From positions 6,325 to 14,349 of the forward strand of contig MERZ01000095.1 in assembly GCA_001770785.1 (NCBI GenBank): 8,025 bases of DNA, in the 5' to 3' direction. The first letter of the stretch is position 1, and every line of letters starts with the position of its first letter. This document shows positions 6,730 to 8,025 of the stretch, one piece after another. Origin of the DNA: Burkholderiales bacterium RIFCSPHIGHO2_12_FULL_61_11. Lineage in GTDB: Bacteria > Pseudomonadota > Gammaproteobacteria > Burkholderiales > Burkholderiaceae_C. The notes beneath the pieces are model-generated. The model ran no database searches. It was not told the origin of the DNA and was given only the letters and a program-made list of their open reading frames with translations. The position numbers and the translations under genes were made by a program.

Positions 6730-7791
6730 TTGAAAAACTTTGTCTATACCAGCCAGCCGGCGCGCGTCGTTTTTGGCGTCGGCTCGCTGTCGCAGCTGGC
6801 GCGCGAGATCGATGCGCTGGGTTCAAGCAAGGCGCTGATCTTGTCCACGCCCGAGCAGCGCGCCTCGGCCGAACGGGTGGCTGACTTGCTGGGCGCGCGC
6901 GCCGCCGGCATTTTCGATCGCGCCGTCATGCATGTGCCGATCGAGACTGCGCGTGAAGCGCGTGACCTCGCCCGCAAGCTCGGCGCTGATTGTGCCGTGG
7001 CCATTGGCGGCGGCTCCACCACCGGACTGGGCAAAGCGATTGCGCTGGATTCCGGCCTGCCGATTCTGGCCATCCCCACCACCTACGCGGGCTCGGAGAT
7101 GACGCCGATCTACGGCATCACCGAAGCCGGCATGAAGAAAACCGGCAAGGACCCGCGCGTGCTGCCCCGCACCGTGATCTACGACCCGGAGCTGACCTTC
7201 AGCCTGCCGGTGGCCATGAGCGTGACCAGCGGCATCAACGCGATTGCCCACGCGGCCGAAGGCCTGTACGCCAGCGACAGCAACCCCATCATGGATTTGA
7301 TGGCCGAAGAAGGCATCGCGGCACTGGGCCGGGCGCTGCCAGCGATCAAGAAGAGAGCGGATGATGTGGATGCCCGCTCCGACGCCCTGTACGGCGCCTG
7401 GCTCTGCGGCACGGTGCTGGGCAATGTGGGCGTGGCCCTGCATCACAAGCTGTGCCACACCCTGGGCGGCAGCTTTAACCTGCCGCATGCCGAAACCCAC
7501 ACCATCGTGCTGCCCCATGCGCTGGCCTACAACGCGGCAGCGGCACCACAGGCCATGCAGCGCATTGCCCGGGCTCTGAAGGGCCAGAGCGGGCCGCAGG
7601 CGGTGTTCGACCTGGCCAAGAACAACGGGGTGGCCGTGGCCCTCAAAGACATCGGCATGAAGCAGGCTGATCTGGACAAGGCCTGCGACATCGCCTTGCA
7701 GAACCAGTACCCGAATCCGCGCCCGCTGGAGCGCCAGGCGATCCGGCAGTTGCTGCAGGATGCGTTTGACGGGGTGCGGCCTCGGGAGTGA
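6730..7791 (+). CDS. Maleylacetate reductase
   Basis: 353 residues, matching MacA/TfdF/ClcE-type enzymes that reduce maleylacetate to 3-oxoadipate with NAD(P)H. The start is TTG at 6730: GGAG at 6719-6722 sits seven bases upstream, and the protein then begins (M)KNFVYTSQPARVVFG, the normal family N-terminus. No ATG is in the right place. Other hallmarks: GGGSTTGLGKAIAL (93-106, nucleotide binding), IPTTYAGSEMTPIYGITE (115-132), SGINAIAHAAEGLYA (168-182), LHHKLCHTLGGSFNLPHAETHTIVLPHALAYN (237-268). The fold is the iron-containing alcohol dehydrogenase type; where metal-dependent relatives carry Asp, there is Asn170, while His174, His243, His253 and His257 are kept. The gene follows the dehydrogenase by 4 bp, apparently the last of the operon. 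It links the pathway to the 3-oxoadipate route, so an upstream step must yield maleylacetate, usually from hydroxyquinol or a chlorinated analogue. Symbols such as macA or tfdF would be a guess. Confidence 0.94.
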   Translation: MKNFVYTSQPARVVFGVGSLSQLAREIDALGSSKALILSTPEQRASAERVADLLGARAAGIFDRAVMHVPIETAREARDLARKLGADCAVAIGGGSTTGLGKAIALDSGLPILAIPTTYAGSEMTPIYGITEAGMKKTGKDPRVLPRTVIYDPELTFSLPVAMSVTSGINAIAHAAEGLYASDSNPIMDLMAEEGIAALGRALPAIKKRADDVDARSDALYGAWLCGTVLGNVGVALHHKLCHTLGGSFNLPHAETHTIVLPHALAYNAAAAPQAMQRIARALKGQSGPQAVFDLAKNNGVAVALKDIGMKQADLDKACDIALQNQYPNPRPLERQAIRQLLQDAFDGVRPRE

Positions 7792-7839
7792 ATGTGGCTG
7801 GATGCTCGACCGCTTGTGTGTTGTCATTGGGTAAAGTCC

Positions 7840-7880
7840 CTGTTGACAGTGAAGACTGGCCAGCTTACTGTCCGGAACAG
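7840..7880 (+). promoter_or_regulatory. Candidate promoter with CTGT/ACAG dyads, upstream of the last gene
   Basis: The 132-bp gap after the maleylacetate reductase gene holds a perfect -35 hexamer TTGACA (7843-7848), a 17-bp spacer and a poor -10, TACTGT (7866-7871). Two short dyads with the same half-site lie over it: CTGT-TG-ACAG (7840-7849) on the -35 box and CTGT-CCGGA-ACAG (7868-7880) on the -10/start region. This arrangement would suit a repressor or activator site. The hexamer and dyads are seen; their function is inferred. No terminator hairpin is visible between 7792 and 7840. Confidence 0.4.
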
Positions 7881-7884
7881 CTTG

Positions 7885-7910
7885 ACATGTCGCATGACGA
7901 CTAAACATGT
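7885..7910. promoter_or_regulatory. Paired ACATGT palindromes before the last gene (possible operator)
   Basis: ACATGT occurs at 7885-7890 and 7905-7910, exactly 20 bp apart, with GTCG-N5-CGAC (7889-7901) between them. The spacing is about two helical turns, so a dimeric regulator could bind both on one face. A second TTGACA (7882-7887) overlaps the first copy but has no acceptable -10 box. The role is speculative. Confidence 0.3.
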
Positions 7911-7923
7911 GGAGGGACACAGC

Positions 7924-8025
7924 ATGCATCACTTCCTTCATGCCGGGGATATCAAGTTGCTGCCCGCCTATGCGGGAAACAGCAACTCTTTCAGCCGGTG
8001 TTCCGTGGTCGATGCCGCTGCAGGC
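7924..8025 (+). CDS. Start of an unidentified gene (3' end outside window)
   Basis: An ATG at 7924 follows a strong Shine-Dalgarno sequence, GGAGG at 7911-7915, by eight bases. The frame is open for 34 codons to the window end. The visible peptide begins MHHFLHAGDIKLLPAYAGN and continues with SNSFSRCSVVDAAAG. I do not recognise the family; it has no signal peptide or helix-turn-helix motif in this short stretch. The 132-bp gap with promoter-like elements suggests it is transcribed separately from the operon. A regulator or another pathway gene would fit, but nothing in the sequence decides. Another open frame from an ATG at 7907 exists but lacks the ribosome-binding site. Confidence 0.5.
   Translation, partial: MHHFLHAGDIKLLPAYAGNSNSFSRCSVVDAAAG

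Noticed and set aside
7792..7840. Intrinsic terminator after maleylacetate reductase
   Set aside because: I looked for a GC-rich hairpin followed by a T-run and found none.
7882..7910. Second promoter built on TTGACA at 7882
   Set aside because: No hexamer at 16-18 bp spacing matches the -10 consensus at more than one position.
6823..7941. 372-codon open frame on the minus strand opposite the maleylacetate reductase gene
   Set aside because: The translation is rich in His, Arg, Gln and Gly with no family signature, and it lies opposite a gene with clear conserved motifs. It is a shadow frame typical of GC-rich DNA.

Overview
The window is a dense, GC-rich stretch of bacterial chromosome or large replicon with all genes on the + strand. 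An extracytoplasmic binding protein of the Bug/TctC family, a two-subunit molybdenum hydroxylase, a maleylacetate reductase and a short AT-rich dyad between genes together suggest a betaproteobacterium of the Burkholderiales, probably the Comamonadaceae. That assignment is inferred from gene content and base composition; no marker gene is present.

Layout: (1) 1-425, the C-terminal end of a metal-dependent amidohydrolase (TRZ/ATZ or cytosine-deaminase type). (2) 491-1462, a Bug/TctC periplasmic binding protein. (3) 1500-1979 and 1976-4186, the 2Fe-2S and molybdopterin subunits of an IorAB/NicAB-like molybdenum hydroxylase, overlapping by 4 bp. (4) 4207-5208, an NMT1/THI5-like substrate-binding protein without a visible export signal. 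(5) 5230-5844, an AhpD/carboxymuconolactone-decarboxylase-like protein. (6) 5841-6725, a beta-hydroxyacid dehydrogenase (HIBADH family), overlapping the previous gene by 4 bp. (7) 6730-7791, a maleylacetate reductase starting at TTG. (8) 7792-7923, a regulatory-looking gap followed by the first 34 codons of a gene cut by the window end.

From 1500 to 7791 the genes are separated by -4 to about +21 bp, so they very probably form one transcription unit; the Bug gene (34-37 bp upstream) and the amidohydrolase (65 bp further upstream) probably belong to it. My reading is a catabolic operon. A solute is captured, a ring or aldehyde is oxidised by the molybdenum enzyme, an amidohydrolase removes an amino or amide group, and the carbon skeleton is funnelled through maleylacetate to 3-oxoadipate and central metabolism. 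The combination suggests an N-containing aromatic or heterocyclic compound, but the substrate cannot be read from the sequence. The ring-cleavage enzyme that would make maleylacetate is not in the window.

No RNA genes, insertion sequences, CRISPR arrays, phage genes or defence genes are visible. The strongest candidate for something undescribed is the pathway itself, plus several odd details: a binding-protein fold without a signal peptide, an AhpD-like active site with Arg in place of the usual His, and a molybdenum hydroxylase with no evident electron-accepting subunit.
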